Notes: generated from the sequence alone by a model not told the origin. 64,000 nt of DNA from Agrobacterium cavarae (GCF_004310285.1 NZ_SISF01000034.1:1-64000); one strand, 5' to 3'. Numbered from the stretch's first letter, positions 42,929-54,700 are shown. Numbers and translations are program-made.

Positions 42929-45403
42929 TCAGGCCTTTTCGACGAAGCCGTCGAGCACCCGTTTCTGGCCCGCTCGGTCGAAATCGATCGTCAGCTTGTT
43001 GCCTTCGACGGTCGCGACATTGCCGTTCCCGAACTTGATATGGAAGACGCGATCTCCGACCGCAAATTTCGAGGGCGCGTCGGCCACCGACTTCGCAACC
43101 AGCTCTCCATCGATGGTCCGGGCACGCGGACCGCTCTCACCATAGCCGATCCGCTCTACCGCATGTCCCGAGCGGCTGCCCCAGTTGTCGCGCGTCGCAT
43201 CCGACTTGTTGGCTTGAGCGCGTTTCCAGCCGGGCGTGGCGTAATTATTGGCAAAGGGTTCGGCCTTGTCGAAGCGGGACTGGCCGTAGCCGCCGCGACC
43301 GCCATAGCCACCATAACTGCTTTCTGATGCCGTGACTTCGACATGGGATGCCGGCAGCTCATCCAGGAAGCGTGAGGGCAGGGTGGATTGCCACAGGCCG
43401 TGAATACGACGGTTTGAGACGAACCAGATGTGGCAGCGGCGCTTGGCGCGGGTGATGCCGACATAGGCAAGACGCCGCTCTTCTTCGAGCCCGGAGCGTC
43501 CGCCTTCGTCCAAAGAGCGCTGATGTGGAAAGAGCCCTTCCTCCCATCCGGGCAGGAAGACGGTTTCGAATTCCAGGCCCTTGGCGGAGTGCAGCGTCAT
43601 GATCGAGACGGCATCGAGCTCTTCATTCTGCTCGGCATCCATGACGAGCGCCACATGCTCCAGGAAGCCGCGCAAGCTCTCGAAGGAGTCCATCGAGCGG
43701 ATAAGTTCCTTCAGGTTTTCAAGGCGTCCAGGCGCTTCCGCGGTCTTGTCGGCCTGCCACATGGCGGTGTAGCCGCTCTCATCCAGAATCTGTTCTGCAA
43801 GCACCGTGTGTTCAGTGTTTTCAAGCAGCCCTTGCCAGCGGCGAAAATCCTGCACCACATCGAAGAGCGCCTTGCGCGCCCTGGGCTTCAACTCATCGGT
43901 CTCGATGATATCGGCGGCGGCTGCCAGCATGGGGATATCGCGGGCGCGGGCATAGTCGTGCAGCGTGCGAATGGTCGTGTCGCCAAGCCCGCGCTTCGGC
44001 GTGTTGACGATGCGCTCGAAAGCCAGATCGTCGGCCGGTTGGCAGACAAGGCGGAAATAGGCCATGGCATCGCGGATTTCCATGCGCTCATAGAAGCGTG
44101 GGCCGCCGATGACGCGGTAGTTGAGACCAAGCGTGACGAAGCGATCTTCGAATTCGCGCATCTGAAACGAGGCGCGAACGAGGATCGCCATGTCGTTGAG
44201 ATTGTGCTTGGTGTTGCGCTGAAGCGCCTCGATCTCTTCGCCGACGGCACGGGCTTCTTCTTCAGAGTCCCACGCAGCATGCACCACGACCTTTTCGTCG
44301 TTCGGATCGACGCGATCGGTGAAGAGTGTTTTGCCCAAGCGACCTTCATTATGGGCAATCAGGTGACCGGCGGCGCCGAGAATATGCTCGGTGGAGCGAT
44401 AGTTGCGCTCGAGCTTGATGACCTTGGCACCGGGAAAATCCTTGTCGAAGCGCAGGATATTGTCCACTTCGGCACCGCGCCAGCCATAGATGGATTGGTC
44501 GTCGTCGCCAACGCAGCAGACGTTTTGCGGCTCGCCCTTTGCGCGCTGCGCCAGGAGCCGCAGCCACATATATTGGCAGGTGTTGGTGTCCTGATACTCG
44601 TCGACCAGAATGTAGCGGAAGCGCTGGTGATAATCCTTGAGGATATCGCCGTGGCGGCGAAAGATGGTGATTGGATGCAGAAGAAGATCGCCGAAGTCGC
44701 AAGCATTCAGCGTCTTCAGTCTTGCCTGATAGGCTGCATAAAGCTCGCGGCCCTTGCCATTGGCAAAGGCGCGGCTGTCGCCTTCTGGAATATCGGGCGG
44801 TGTCAGGCCCTTGTTCTTCCAGTTGTCGATCATCCCGGCGAACTGCTTGGCCGGCCAGCGCTTGTCATCCAGACCTTCGGCCTGGATCAACTGCTTGATG
44901 AGCCGCACCACGTCATCGGTATCGAGAATCGTGAAGTCCGATTTCAGCCCGACGAGTTCGGCGTGCCGACGCAGAAGCTTCACGCCGATGGAGTGGAAGG
45001 TGCCAAGCCATGGCATGCCTTCGACCGCACCGCCGACAAGAACGCCGATACGTTCCTTCATTTCGCGCGCGGCCTTGTTGGTGAAGGTCACGGCGAGGAT
45101 CTGGCTTGGATAGGCCTTGTTGGTTGCGAGAATGTGGGCAATGCGTGTCGTCAGCACGCGGGTCTTGCCGGTGCCGGCGCCCGCAAGAACCAGCACTGGA
45201 CCATCCACCGTTTCGACCGCCTCCCGCTGCTCCGGATTGAGGCCGGAGAGATAGTCGGGCGTGCCACGCGCCTGATCGCGCGCCGCCATGGCGCGCGCGG
45301 CAATGCCCAGGCCACCGGCGGCGGGAGCTGCGGTTGGGGCCGGACGGCGCGGCTCGTTTGGTTCTTCGTCGAAGAACGGCATATCGTCGAAACTATTGCT
45401 CAT
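42929..45403 (-). CDS. uvrD: ATP-dependent DNA helicase UvrD/PcrA
   Basis: Superfamily 1A 3'-5' helicase (824 aa) for excision repair and mismatch repair. Motif I AGAGTGKT starts at residue 74 with K80, motif II is VDEYQDTN, motif III DDDQSIYGWRGA, motif VI VGITRAKRRCHIWF. The N-terminal 45 residues are unstructured and Pro-rich, and a Gly/Tyr-rich stretch (SSYGGYGGRGGYG) precedes a conserved C-terminal domain with KFAVGDRVFHIKFGNG. The ATG at 45403 is the best start. Gene family is UvrD/PcrA; the exact name is by homology. Confidence 0.95.
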   Translation of the reverse strand: MSNSFDDMPFFDEEPNEPRRPAPTAAPAAGGLGIAARAMAARDQARGTPDYLSGLNPEQREAVETVDGPVLVLAGAGTGKTRVLTTRIAHILATNKAYPSQILAVTFTNKAAREMKERIGVLVGGAVEGMPWLGTFHSIGVKLLRRHAELVGLKSDFTILDTDDVVRLIKQLIQAEGLDDKRWPAKQFAGMIDNWKNKGLTPPDIPEGDSRAFANGKGRELYAAYQARLKTLNACDFGDLLLHPITIFRRHGDILKDYHQRFRYILVDEYQDTNTCQYMWLRLLAQRAKGEPQNVCCVGDDDQSIYGWRGAEVDNILRFDKDFPGAKVIKLERNYRSTEHILGAAGHLIAHNEGRLGKTLFTDRVDPNDEKVVVHAAWDSEEEARAVGEEIEALQRNTKHNLNDMAILVRASFQMREFEDRFVTLGLNYRVIGGPRFYERMEIRDAMAYFRLVCQPADDLAFERIVNTPKRGLGDTTIRTLHDYARARDIPMLAAAADIIETDELKPRARKALFDVVQDFRRWQGLLENTEHTVLAEQILDESGYTAMWQADKTAEAPGRLENLKELIRSMDSFESLRGFLEHVALVMDAEQNEELDAVSIMTLHSAKGLEFETVFLPGWEEGLFPHQRSLDEGGRSGLEEERRLAYVGITRAKRRCHIWFVSNRRIHGLWQSTLPSRFLDELPASHVEVTASESSYGGYGGRGGYGQSRFDKAEPFANNYATPGWKRAQANKSDATRDNWGSRSGHAVERIGYGESGPRARTIDGELVAKSVADAPSKFAVGDRVFHIKFGNGNVATVEGNKLTIDFDRAGQKRVLDGFVEKA

Positions 45404-45768
45404 GCGGCTCAATGTAGTGATTCGGGATATAAACGCTAGAACGTCGTTCTGCTTTTATTCCCGTATTCACGGTGATCGCGACCAATAGAAGGCAAAATTC
45501 CGGTTTTATGCATGCCCGAGGCCTCACGAGACGAGCGCATCCGATGCTGAGTCGAGGACGGCTTCGAAGCGGAATTACAACTGCCGATAAAGTATATCGG
45601 TGATTTTTCGATGTTTTGCCGCAAAATTTTCGCAAATTACAATTCGGTAAGAAACGAAATGTTGCGTTGCGTTGTTAAGCAGCAGCAAAGATACTGCCCC
45701 AAATCATTCGCCTGCCTGTCCGCGCTGCGGCACGGCTGCGGTTGTGGATGGATCACACGGAGAATTGC
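45404..45768. other. Divergent intergenic region between uvrD and the RND adaptor
   Basis: About 365 bases, relatively A+T-rich toward the adaptor gene (around 45590-45680), likely holding promoters for both directions. No regulator gene is adjacent and I see no certain operator. No RNA gene recognised. Confidence 0.5.
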
Positions 45769-46917
45769 ATGCGGGTTTGGAAGCAGGTTGGTGTCAGTCT
45801 GGCGGTCGTCGGGGCTGGTTTCTTTTTGTGGGCGTTCAATTCGTCCACAGGGCAGAACCTGCTGGCGAAGGCTGGCATCGTCACGACGGGAGAGCCTGCA
45901 AACAATGCCGCCAGTGCTTCGTCCAGACCTGCAGGCCAAGGTGGCGGGGGCGGTCGCAGCAATGCCACGCTGGTGATTACTGCTCCTGCCAAGACCGGCA
46001 CAGTTAACGACCGCCTCAATGCCATCGGCAATGGTGAGGCGATTCAGACCGTCGTCGTCACACCCCAGGCGTCCGGATTGATTTCCGAGATCCTCGTGTC
46101 GTCCGGTCAGAAGGTGAAGAAGGGCGATGTGCTGGCGAGGCTCGATGATGACGAGCAACTGATCGAGCGCGACAAGGCGCAGGTCTCTCTCAAAAGTGCG
46201 GTTGAAAAATCTTCCTCCTATAAAAATCTTCAGTCGGTGGCCCGTCTCGATGTTCTCGACGCGCAGATTGCCGAGGAGTCTGCCAAGCTTGCGGTCAGCA
46301 CGGCCGAGCTCAATCTGAAACGGCGCAATATCGTCGCGCCGATCGACGGCATTGCCGGCATCGTCGCCATTAATGTCGGCGATAATGCAACGACACAGAC
46401 CAGCATTGTCAGCATCGACGATCGCTCAAAGATCCTCGTCAACTTCTGGGCACCGGAACGATTTGCCACGGCAATCAAGGTCGGCATGCCGGTGGAGGCG
46501 ACCTCGATTGCCCGCCCGGGTGAAACCTTTACGGGCCAGGTGGAGGCGGTCGACAATCGCGTGGACGAAGCAAGCCGCACCGTTCGTGTGCGCGCGGTTT
46601 TCGATAACGCCAAGGATGAGCTGCGTGCGGGCATGTCCTTCAGCGTCACCATGAAGTTCGAAGGCGAAACCTACCCATCGGTCGATCCGCTGGCCGTGCA
46701 ATGGGACGCCGACGGTTCCTATGTGTGGCGCGTGAAGGACAACAAGTCGAACAAGGTCCGCGTTCAGGTGGTGCAGCGCAACCCTGACGCTGTTCTGGTG
46801 AAGGCTGAGCTTTCACCCAATGACCCCCTCGTGACGGAAGGTCTGCAGCGCGTGCGTGAAGGCGGCGCTGTGCGCATCGGCAACGAACCGAAAGCACCGG
46901 AGGTCGCCAGCCAATGA
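45769..46917 (+). CDS. RND efflux periplasmic adaptor (membrane fusion protein)
   Basis: HlyD/AcrA-type adaptor (382 aa) that joins the inner membrane pump to an outer membrane channel. One N-terminal membrane anchor (residues 6-25), a Gly-rich spacer, then the barrel-sandwich VTPQASGLISEILVSSGQKVKKGDVLARLDD, a helical hairpin and the beta barrel with IVSIDDRSKILVNFWAPE. The ATG at 45769 has GGAG seven bases upstream. It is coupled to the permease gene by an ATGA overlap. No outer membrane channel gene follows, so a shared TolC is likely. Confidence 0.93.
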   Translation: MRVWKQVGVSLAVVGAGFFLWAFNSSTGQNLLAKAGIVTTGEPANNAASASSRPAGQGGGGGRSNATLVITAPAKTGTVNDRLNAIGNGEAIQTVVVTPQASGLISEILVSSGQKVKKGDVLARLDDDEQLIERDKAQVSLKSAVEKSSSYKNLQSVARLDVLDAQIAEESAKLAVSTAELNLKRRNIVAPIDGIAGIVAINVGDNATTQTSIVSIDDRSKILVNFWAPERFATAIKVGMPVEATSIARPGETFTGQVEAVDNRVDEASRTVRVRAVFDNAKDELRAGMSFSVTMKFEGETYPSVDPLAVQWDADGSYVWRVKDNKSNKVRVQVVQRNPDAVLVKAELSPNDPLVTEGLQRVREGGAVRIGNEPKAPEVASQ

Positions 46918-49900
46918 GCGGTTCATCAACTGGACAGACGCCGCCCGCAGGGCAGGACTCGAAGCTTGCATTTACCGCGCTCTTTGTAAGACGGCCGATC
47001 CTTGCTGCGGTGATCAACACGTTGCTGGTGGTCGCCGGTCTGGCGGCGCTCGTGGGTGTAGAAGTGCGCGAATTGCCGGATGTGGACCGTCCGGTCATCT
47101 CCGTGCGCACGACCTATGACGGCGCGTCGCCGCAGACAATCGACCAGGAGGTGACGCAGACGATCGAAGGCGCTGTCGCCCGTGTCAGCGGGGTCAAGTC
47201 CATCTCGTCGGCCTCGCAGTTCGGTACCAGCCGGGTGACGCTGGAATTTGGCGACAATATCGATCTGGCCGTCGCAGCCAATGATGTGCGCGACGCGATC
47301 GGACGTGTCACCAACCAGATGCCGGAAGATGCCGATGAGCCGCAGATCATCAAGGCCGATTCCGACAGCCAGCCGATCATGCGTCTTGCTGTCACGTCCT
47401 CCACGCTCAGCATGGAGGACCTGACCAAGCTTGTCGAGGATGAGGTCGTCGACCGCCTGGCTGCCGTCGATGGCGTTGCCGATGTGGAGCTCTACGGTGA
47501 CCAGGAGAAGGTGTTCCGGATCGATCTCGATCAGGCAGCACTTGCAAGCCGCGGCCTCACCGTAACAGATGTCTCGAATGCGCTGGCAACCGCAGCGCTG
47601 GATGTTCCGGCCGGCTCGCTGAAAAGCTCCACGCAGGACATCGTGGTGCGCGCGACAGCCAACCTCACAACGCCTGCCGAATTTGAAAATCTGCTGATCA
47701 AGGACAAGGTGCGTCTTCGCGATGTGGCGAGTGTGCAGCTTGGTGCCGACGATGAAAGCACGTCCCTGCGTTCCAACGGCGTGCAGGGCGTCGGCCTTGG
47801 CGTGATCCGTCAGGCGCAGTCCAACACGTTGAACATTTCCACGGGCGTCAAGGCAGCGGTCGATGCGATGACGCCGAACCTGCCAGAGGGCACACGGATC
47901 GTCGTCACCAGCGACGACGCTGTCTTCATCGAAGGCGCGCTTCATGAGGTGGAGCTGGCGCTTGGTCTTTCCGCACTGATCGTCGTGGTGGTTCTCTATC
48001 TCTTCCTGCGCGACTGGCGCGCCACGCTTATTCCAGCCATCACCATGCCGGTCGCGCTGATCGGCACACTGGTTGCCATCTATATGGTCGGCTTTTCCAT
48101 CAACATCCTGACGCTGCTTGCCATCGTGTTGGCGACGGGTCTTGTGGTGGACGATGCGATCGTGGTTCTGGAAAACATCGTGCGCCGCAGAGCCGAAGGG
48201 ATGGGGCCGCGTGCCGCGGCCGTGCTTGGTACGCAAGAGGTATTTTTCGCGGTTCTCGCGACAACCGCGACGCTCGCCGCTGTCTTCATTCCGCTGTCCT
48301 TCCTGCCCGGCCAGTTGGGTGGCCTGTTCCGCGAGTTTGGCTTCGTGCTGGCCTTTGCCGTTGGCTTGTCCTCGATTGTGGCGCTGACGCTCTGCCCGAT
48401 GCTCGCATCACGCATGTTGAAGAAGACTGTCGAGCATAAAACCGGCCCGCTTGCCTGGTTCGGCAATCTCTTTGCCAGCACCTACAAGAACACGTTGTCG
48501 AGCTGTCTCAACAATCCGCTGATCGTCATCGTCGTGTCGCTTGCCTTTGCAGGCGTCTCCTGGGTGGCGTTTGGCATGGTGCAGAACGAATTGACGCCGC
48601 GCGAGGACCGCTCGTCGATCTTTCTGCGGGTGACTGCGCCGCAGGGCGTCAGCCTGGAATATACACGCGACCAGTTGCAGCGCATCGAAGAGAACCTGAT
48701 GCCGCTGCGCGAAAGCGGGGAAATCCGTAACGTCTATTCGATCACCGGGATGAATGGCTCGTCCAATACCGGCTTCATGGTGTTGACGCTGGCGCCATGG
48801 GCGGATCGTGACCGCACGCAGAACCAGATCGCTCAGGATATCAATGCCGCCGCACAAAAGGTGCCTGCGCTTCGCGGCACGGCGCAGCAGCCGAACAGCC
48901 TGCGCATTCGCGGCGCGGGCAATGGTCTCAGCATGGCGATGGTCGGCTCCAACTATCAGGCGCTGACCGAGTCCACGCAAAAGCTGCTGCTGGCGATGGA
49001 AGAAACCGGCATGTTCGACACGCCGCGCTTCGATAACGAGCCGAACCAGGCGCAGCTTTCCGTCTCCATCGACCGCGAACGGGCATCCGATCTCGGCATC
49101 GACATTACCGGCCTGTCGCGCGCCATGCAGTCGCTTCTCGAAGGCCGCTCCATTGTCGACGTCTTCGTGAATGGTGACGCGATCCCTGTTCGTCTTCTCG
49201 CGTCCACCCGGCCGATCAACGATCCGACCGATCTTGAGAACATTTTCTTGAAGACAGACGATGGCAAGATAGTGCCGATGTCGGTGATCGCGTCGCTGAA
49301 GGAAAATGCGGTCGCGCCGCAGCTGAACCGCGAGCAGCAGCTGCCATCGGTCGGCTTCTCCGCCAACCTGCGCGAAGGTGTTTCGCTGGGTGATGCGGTT
49401 GCCAAGGTCAATGAACTCGCGGGCCAGATCATGCCATCCGGTGCGCGGCTGATCCCGCTCGGTGAAGCTGCGACGCTTCAGGAAAATTCCAGCGGCATGT
49501 TGCTGACCTTCGGCTTTGCCATTGCGATCATCTTCCTGGTGCTGGCAGCGCAGTTCGAAAGTGTCCTGAGTTCGTTGATCATCATGACGACGGTGCCGCT
49601 CGGTCTTGCCTGCGCGGTAATCGCGCTGCTCGTGACCGGATCAAGCCTCAATGTCTACAGTCAGATCGGCCTCGTGCTTCTGGTTGGTGTGATGGCGAAG
49701 AACGGCATTCTGATCGTGGAATTCGCCAACCATCTGCGCGATCAGGGCGCGAGCGTGCGTGAAGCCATCGAGAAAGCTTGCAGCATCCGCCTTCGTCCCG
49801 TGATGATGACGATGATCGCCACCATTCTCGGCGGCGTGCCGCTGGTGCTGGCACAGGGTGCGGGTGCTGAAGCCCGTATCGCGCTGGGTTGGGTGATCGT

Positions 49901-50078
49901 CGGTGGCCTCGGCTTTGCGACGCTGGTGACGCTCTACATCACCCCGGTTTCGTACCTGCTCCTGGCGCGCTTTGCCAAGCCGCAGGCGGATGAAGAAATT
50001 CGTCTGCATCGCGAACTGGAGACCGCCATTCGCCGCCGCGCCCTGGAGGAGGAAAAGCCACTTCTTGCTGCGGAATGA
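46914..50078 (+). CDS. RND efflux transporter permease (HAE1-like)
   Basis: Proton-driven trimeric pump (1054 aa) with twelve spans and two large periplasmic loops. The proton relay Asp pair is D413-D414 in GLVVDDAIVVLENI, the standard HAE1 motif, and GLARAIDLG-type symmetric features appear in the second half (MAKNGILIVEFANHLRDQG). It probably exports hydrophobic drugs or plant-derived compounds. Forms an operon with the adaptor gene. Substrate is not predictable. Confidence 0.95.
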   Translation: MSGSSTGQTPPAGQDSKLAFTALFVRRPILAAVINTLLVVAGLAALVGVEVRELPDVDRPVISVRTTYDGASPQTIDQEVTQTIEGAVARVSGVKSISSASQFGTSRVTLEFGDNIDLAVAANDVRDAIGRVTNQMPEDADEPQIIKADSDSQPIMRLAVTSSTLSMEDLTKLVEDEVVDRLAAVDGVADVELYGDQEKVFRIDLDQAALASRGLTVTDVSNALATAALDVPAGSLKSSTQDIVVRATANLTTPAEFENLLIKDKVRLRDVASVQLGADDESTSLRSNGVQGVGLGVIRQAQSNTLNISTGVKAAVDAMTPNLPEGTRIVVTSDDAVFIEGALHEVELALGLSALIVVVVLYLFLRDWRATLIPAITMPVALIGTLVAIYMVGFSINILTLLAIVLATGLVVDDAIVVLENIVRRRAEGMGPRAAAVLGTQEVFFAVLATTATLAAVFIPLSFLPGQLGGLFREFGFVLAFAVGLSSIVALTLCPMLASRMLKKTVEHKTGPLAWFGNLFASTYKNTLSSCLNNPLIVIVVSLAFAGVSWVAFGMVQNELTPREDRSSIFLRVTAPQGVSLEYTRDQLQRIEENLMPLRESGEIRNVYSITGMNGSSNTGFMVLTLAPWADRDRTQNQIAQDINAAAQKVPALRGTAQQPNSLRIRGAGNGLSMAMVGSNYQALTESTQKLLLAMEETGMFDTPRFDNEPNQAQLSVSIDRERASDLGIDITGLSRAMQSLLEGRSIVDVFVNGDAIPVRLLASTRPINDPTDLENIFLKTDDGKIVPMSVIASLKENAVAPQLNREQQLPSVGFSANLREGVSLGDAVAKVNELAGQIMPSGARLIPLGEAATLQENSSGMLLTFGFAIAIIFLVLAAQFESVLSSLIIMTTVPLGLACAVIALLVTGSSLNVYSQIGLVLLVGVMAKNGILIVEFANHLRDQGASVREAIEKACSIRLRPVMMTMIATILGGVPLVLAQGAGAEARIALGWVIVGGLGFATLVTLYITPVSYLLLARFAKPQADEEIRLHRELETAIRRRALEEEKPLLAAE

Positions 50079-50200
50079 TTTGGCGTCAAACACCGGACAG
50101 TCGCAAAGCCCGCGCTGGACAAAGTGAGAGCCTTGTCACATACCACGCCGTGGCCCGCGCGCGACGCGGGCTAAAAACTTGCAGCGTGGTGGAGCATGTC

Positions 50201-51610
50201 ATGGCTTTGAAGGATGTCGTATCGGGAACACGAAACGAGGCTGGCATTGCCGCTGTTTTGACGATGCTGAAACGCGATCTCGGCGAAAAATTCCAGACGG
50301 GCCAGTCTTTCCGCGAGCAGCACGCCCACACCACCACCTACCTGACGACCCAGCTTCCCGATGGCGTTGCCTTTGTTGAAACCGCCGATGACGTGAAGAC
50401 GGTGGTAAAGGCCTGCGCGGAGCACAAGGTGCCGGTCATTCCCTTCGGAACGGGCTCTTCGCTGGAGGGCCAGGTCAATGCGCCATCTGGCGGTATTTCC
50501 ATCGATTTCAGCCGGATGAACCGCATCATCGAGGTCAATGCCGAGGATTTGGACGTGACGGTGGAGCCCGGCGTCAACCGCGAGCAGCTGAACACCTATC
50601 TGCGCGATACCGGGCTGTTCTTTCCGATCGATCCCGGCGCCAATGCGTCGATTGGCGGCATGGCATCCACGCGCGCATCCGGCACGAACGCGGTGCGCTA
50701 TGGCACGATGAAGGACAATGTTCTGGCCGTAACCGCTGTCACTGCCAATGGTGAGGAAATCCGAACCGGCAGGCGCGCGCGCAAATCCTCTGCCGGCTAC
50801 GATCTGACGCGGCTTTTCGTCGGTGCGGAGGGCACACTCGGTGTGCTCACATCCGTTACGCTTCGTCTTCAGGGCATTCCGGAGAAGATCGCCGGCGGTG
50901 TCTGCACCTTCGAAACGATCAAGGCCGCCTGCGATGCGGTGATCATGACGATCCAGATCGGTATTCCGGTGGCTCGTATCGAGCTGCTGGACGAGGTCCA
51001 GATCCGCGCCTGCAACGCCTATTCCGGTCTGGGATACGAAGAGAAACCGACGCTCTTCGTCGAATTTCACGGGACGGAAGAAACGACTGTGCTGCAATCG
51101 CAGCAATTCGCCGAAATCGTCGCCGAGTTTGGCAGCACGGATTTCAAATGGACCGGTGACGCGCAGGAGCGCAACAAGCTGTGGAAAGCCCGCCATGATG
51201 CCTATTGGGCATCGCGTGCGCTGGCGCCGCATCTCGACGGCCTTTCGACCGATGTCTGCGTTCCGATCTCCCGCCTTGCCGATTGCGTCGTGGAAACGCA
51301 GCGCGACATCATGGAAAACAACATGCTGGCTCCGATCGTTGGGCATGCGGGCGATGGCAACTTCCATGTTCTCGTGCTTTTCGACGGCAAGGATGCCGAC
51401 AGCGTGGCGAAAACCGAAGCCTTTGTGGCGCGGCTCAATCGTCGTGCGCTGTCCATGGATGGCACCTGTACCGGAGAGCACGGCGTGGGACAGGGGAAGA
51501 TGAGTTTTTTGGAGGAAGAGGCCGGTCCCGCACTCGATACGATGCGCGCCATCAAGCGGTCTCTTGATCCGGATAATATTTTCAATCCGGGCAAGCTCTT
51601 TCGTCTTTGA
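50201..51610 (+). CDS. FAD-linked oxidase (D-lactate/glycolate dehydrogenase type)
   Basis: Flavoenzyme (469 aa) of the VAO/FAD_binding_4 class. The FAD region has PVIPFGTGSSLEGQ and DPGANASIGGMASTRASGTNAVRYG; the C-terminal oxidase domain shows AHAGDGNFHV with the conserved His, and GTCTGEHGVGQGK. These fit D-lactate dehydrogenase (cytochrome) or GlcD-like enzymes; substrate cannot be fixed. The ATG at 50201 has GGAG six bases upstream. The open frame extends to 50075, overlapping the permease stop region, but without conservation. Confidence 0.9.
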   Translation: MALKDVVSGTRNEAGIAAVLTMLKRDLGEKFQTGQSFREQHAHTTTYLTTQLPDGVAFVETADDVKTVVKACAEHKVPVIPFGTGSSLEGQVNAPSGGISIDFSRMNRIIEVNAEDLDVTVEPGVNREQLNTYLRDTGLFFPIDPGANASIGGMASTRASGTNAVRYGTMKDNVLAVTAVTANGEEIRTGRRARKSSAGYDLTRLFVGAEGTLGVLTSVTLRLQGIPEKIAGGVCTFETIKAACDAVIMTIQIGIPVARIELLDEVQIRACNAYSGLGYEEKPTLFVEFHGTEETTVLQSQQFAEIVAEFGSTDFKWTGDAQERNKLWKARHDAYWASRALAPHLDGLSTDVCVPISRLADCVVETQRDIMENNMLAPIVGHAGDGNFHVLVLFDGKDADSVAKTEAFVARLNRRALSMDGTCTGEHGVGQGKMSFLEEEAGPALDTMRAIKRSLDPDNIFNPGKLFRL

Positions 51611-51705
51611 TCTGGTTAGAGAGCAAAGGGCTTTCGACCAAATGATGCTTGCCCTAGGGCGAAAAACCGCTAGTTTTCAGCGGTGATTATGGGAGACGAC
51701 GGGTC

Positions 51706-54700
51706 GTGCTCGGACGCATATTGGTTTTTCTGGGCGGACTGCTGGTTGTGGCGCTCTTTGCGGCGCTTCTGATTCCCTATTTCATCGACTGGACCGACTT
51801 CCGTCGCGACTTCGAAGATCAGGCGAGCCGCATTCTGGGCAAGAAGGTCGTGGTCCACGGACCGGTCGAAGCCCGGCTTCTGCCTTTTCCATCGGTGACG
51901 CTGCATGATGTGAGAGCAGGCACCGACGCCGATGGCTCGCCACTCATTCAGGTGGCACGTTTTTCCATGGATGCCGAACTCGCACCGTTTCTTTCAGGAG
52001 AAGCGCGCATCTTCGATATGCGTATCGAAGAGCCAAAAGCGAAGATCCGGCTGCTGAAGGATGGCACGCTGGACTGGATGCGTGGCGGTCGCGTCGAGAT
52101 TCCGGCCCGCACCGTGGTGCTTGAAAGCGTCAACATCGAAGACGGGCAGATCGAGTTCATCGACGAGCAATCCGGTCGCAACCGCACCATCACCGGGCTG
52201 AATGCTGCGATGTCGGCAAAATCACTGGCAGGACCGTGGCGGGCGGAAGGCCGGGCCGCGATTGATGGCCACGCCGGATCGTTTTCGCTTTCAAGCGGCG
52301 AGCCGGACCCGACGGTCGGCCGCATGGGACTTCGCCTGCGGCTGCAGCCGGATGAGTATCCCGTCGAGATCGATCTCGATGGCGGCATTGGCGCAACGGC
52401 TGGTCGTCCTGTCTATAGCGGCTCCTTCGCCTTCAATTTCCGCCGTGACGACAATCAACAGCAGAAGGGTCAGCAGAAGCAGGATCAGTCGATCTTCTCG
52501 GCGCCGCGCACACGCGGCAGCTTTGAACTGACCAACGGGCGCCTGCGCATTCCCAGCTACCGCATGGAACTGGGCGCCATCGACAATCCCTATATCGTCA
52601 CCGGCGAAGCCACGCTCGATACGGGTGCGGCGCCCGAATTCCTGCTGACCGCCGACGGGCAGCAGATCGATTTCAACCGCTTGACGCCGGTTCCGGTCCC
52701 GTCCAGCGGCAAGACATCCCGCGTACCGACAGTGTCAGTGCGGCAGCGTATCGAGGCTTTTGCCGATCTGATTGCGCGCATTCCGGTGCCGCAGGTGCCG
52801 GGCAAGGCCAGCATCAGTCTGCCCGCACTCATCTCCGACGACACCACCATTCGCGATATTCGGCTTGATGTGCGACCGGACGGGTCAGGGTGGCAGGTGG
52901 TGAACGCCGTTGCCGTGCTGCCAGGCCGCACACAGTTCGAGGCCAAGGGCTCGCTGACGCTGACGGACGGCCCTGCCTTTAATGGCGATCTTCTGGTGGC
53001 CTCCAACCAGCCGTCCGGACTTGCCAATTGGCTGACGGGCAGCGTCGATCCGGCCATTCGCCAGCTCAACGCTGCCGGCTTCTCATCCAAGGTCTCGCTG
53101 ACGACAAAGGCTCAGCGCTTCAACGATCTCGAACTTGCCATCGGCCGGGCATCTTTGCGCGGCAGCCTGCTGCGTCAGACGACGGATAAGGGGTCGAGCA
53201 TCGATGTCGACCTTGCCGGCGACGAAATCGATCTCGACGCGCTGAAAGCGCTCGGGAGCCTTGTGCTTGGTGATCCGAATGGCGCATCCGTCTTCGATGA
53301 GCGCATCGCCGCGAAATTCAAGGCCGACCGTTTCAATATGGCGGGTGTAACTGCGAACAAGGTCGAGACCGCCTTTACGGTGTCGGACGGCGTTCTCTCG
53401 CTCGATACGATGACGGCTGGCGATATTGCCGGTGCCGAGGTGCATGCAAAGGGACAGCTGCAAGGAACACTGCTGAAATATGGCGGCAAGGGCAACATCA
53501 ATCTGCGCGCCGCAGACATGCAGCCGGTGCTTGAACTGATCCGCCAGAAACTGCCACACCATCCGCTGCTGGATCGTCTGGTGAGAAGCGCTCCCTGGTA
53601 CGCCAATTCGGATGTCACCGTCGATCTTTCCGTCGATAGCAACAGTGGCGGTGCCAATGCTGCCGTTTCCGGCACGATCAATGGCAGCCGTCTCTCGGCG
53701 GTTGCCAAGCTGCCGGACTTCTTCTCGATCACGGACGATACCGCGCTGACGCTGGAAGCGGTTCTCAAGAACCAGTCGACTGCGATCCTCTTCGGCCAGG
53801 CGGGGCTTGATCCGCTGCCCTTCGATGCGGATGGCGAAGGTCTGCTTTCGGTCAAGCTCAATGGCAGCCTCGGCTCCGCGATGCAGACGGATTTCCGCTT
53901 CTCCACGGAACGTACCCATTTCACTGCCGGCGGCAGCTTTTCGCTTGCGCCCGAGACCTTCGGCGAGGGCAGCGCCGATCTCGCGCTCGAAAGCGCGGAT
54001 ATCGAGCCCTATCTTATCATGAACGCCGTCGGCTTACCGCAGCTTGGTGGTGGGATGTCGACCAAGGCAAATGCCAAGCTTTCTGTCGACAAAGAGAAGG
54101 CCACTTTTGCCAATTTGACTGGCCAGGCTGGCGGCAACGCCTTTTCCGGCAATGTCGCACTATCGCGAGCCGCACCCTACAAGGTGACGGGCGACGTCTC
54201 GCTTGCGAGCGTCGATATGGCGTGGCTGGGTGACGCCATGTATGGACCGGTCATCGATCCGGAAAGTGGCGGGCTGAACGCCAAGCCGGTCGCGCTTCCG
54301 TCCTTCCCGAAGATCGAGGCGGCACTGTTCGTCAAGGCGGCGAAATTCGAGGTCGGCCCCTTCGGCACCGTTACCGGATCGTCCTTCTCGATGACCCATG
54401 GAAACGGCACGCTGTCGCTCGATAATATCGCGGGCGACTGGATGGGCGGCAAACTGTCCGGAAGAATGGCGATGGCGACGGGCGAGGGGGCTGGAATCTT
54501 CCGCACCAAGCTCGCCATCTCCGGGGCCAATCCGGAAGGCATCATCTGGAAGAGCGGCAACAGCCCGGTGGCGACGGGCCGCTATGCGGCTGATCTGACG
54601 GCCGAAGCAACCGGCAAGAGTGTCCGCGAATTGCTGACATCCGCCAGCGGCTCAGGTGAAATCCGCACCAATGATCTGGTTCTTCGCGGCATCAACCCGA

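Noticed and set aside
43430..45439. Plus-strand frame of 669 codons opposite uvrD
   Set aside because: Antisense shadow of a conserved helicase; no recognisable domain.
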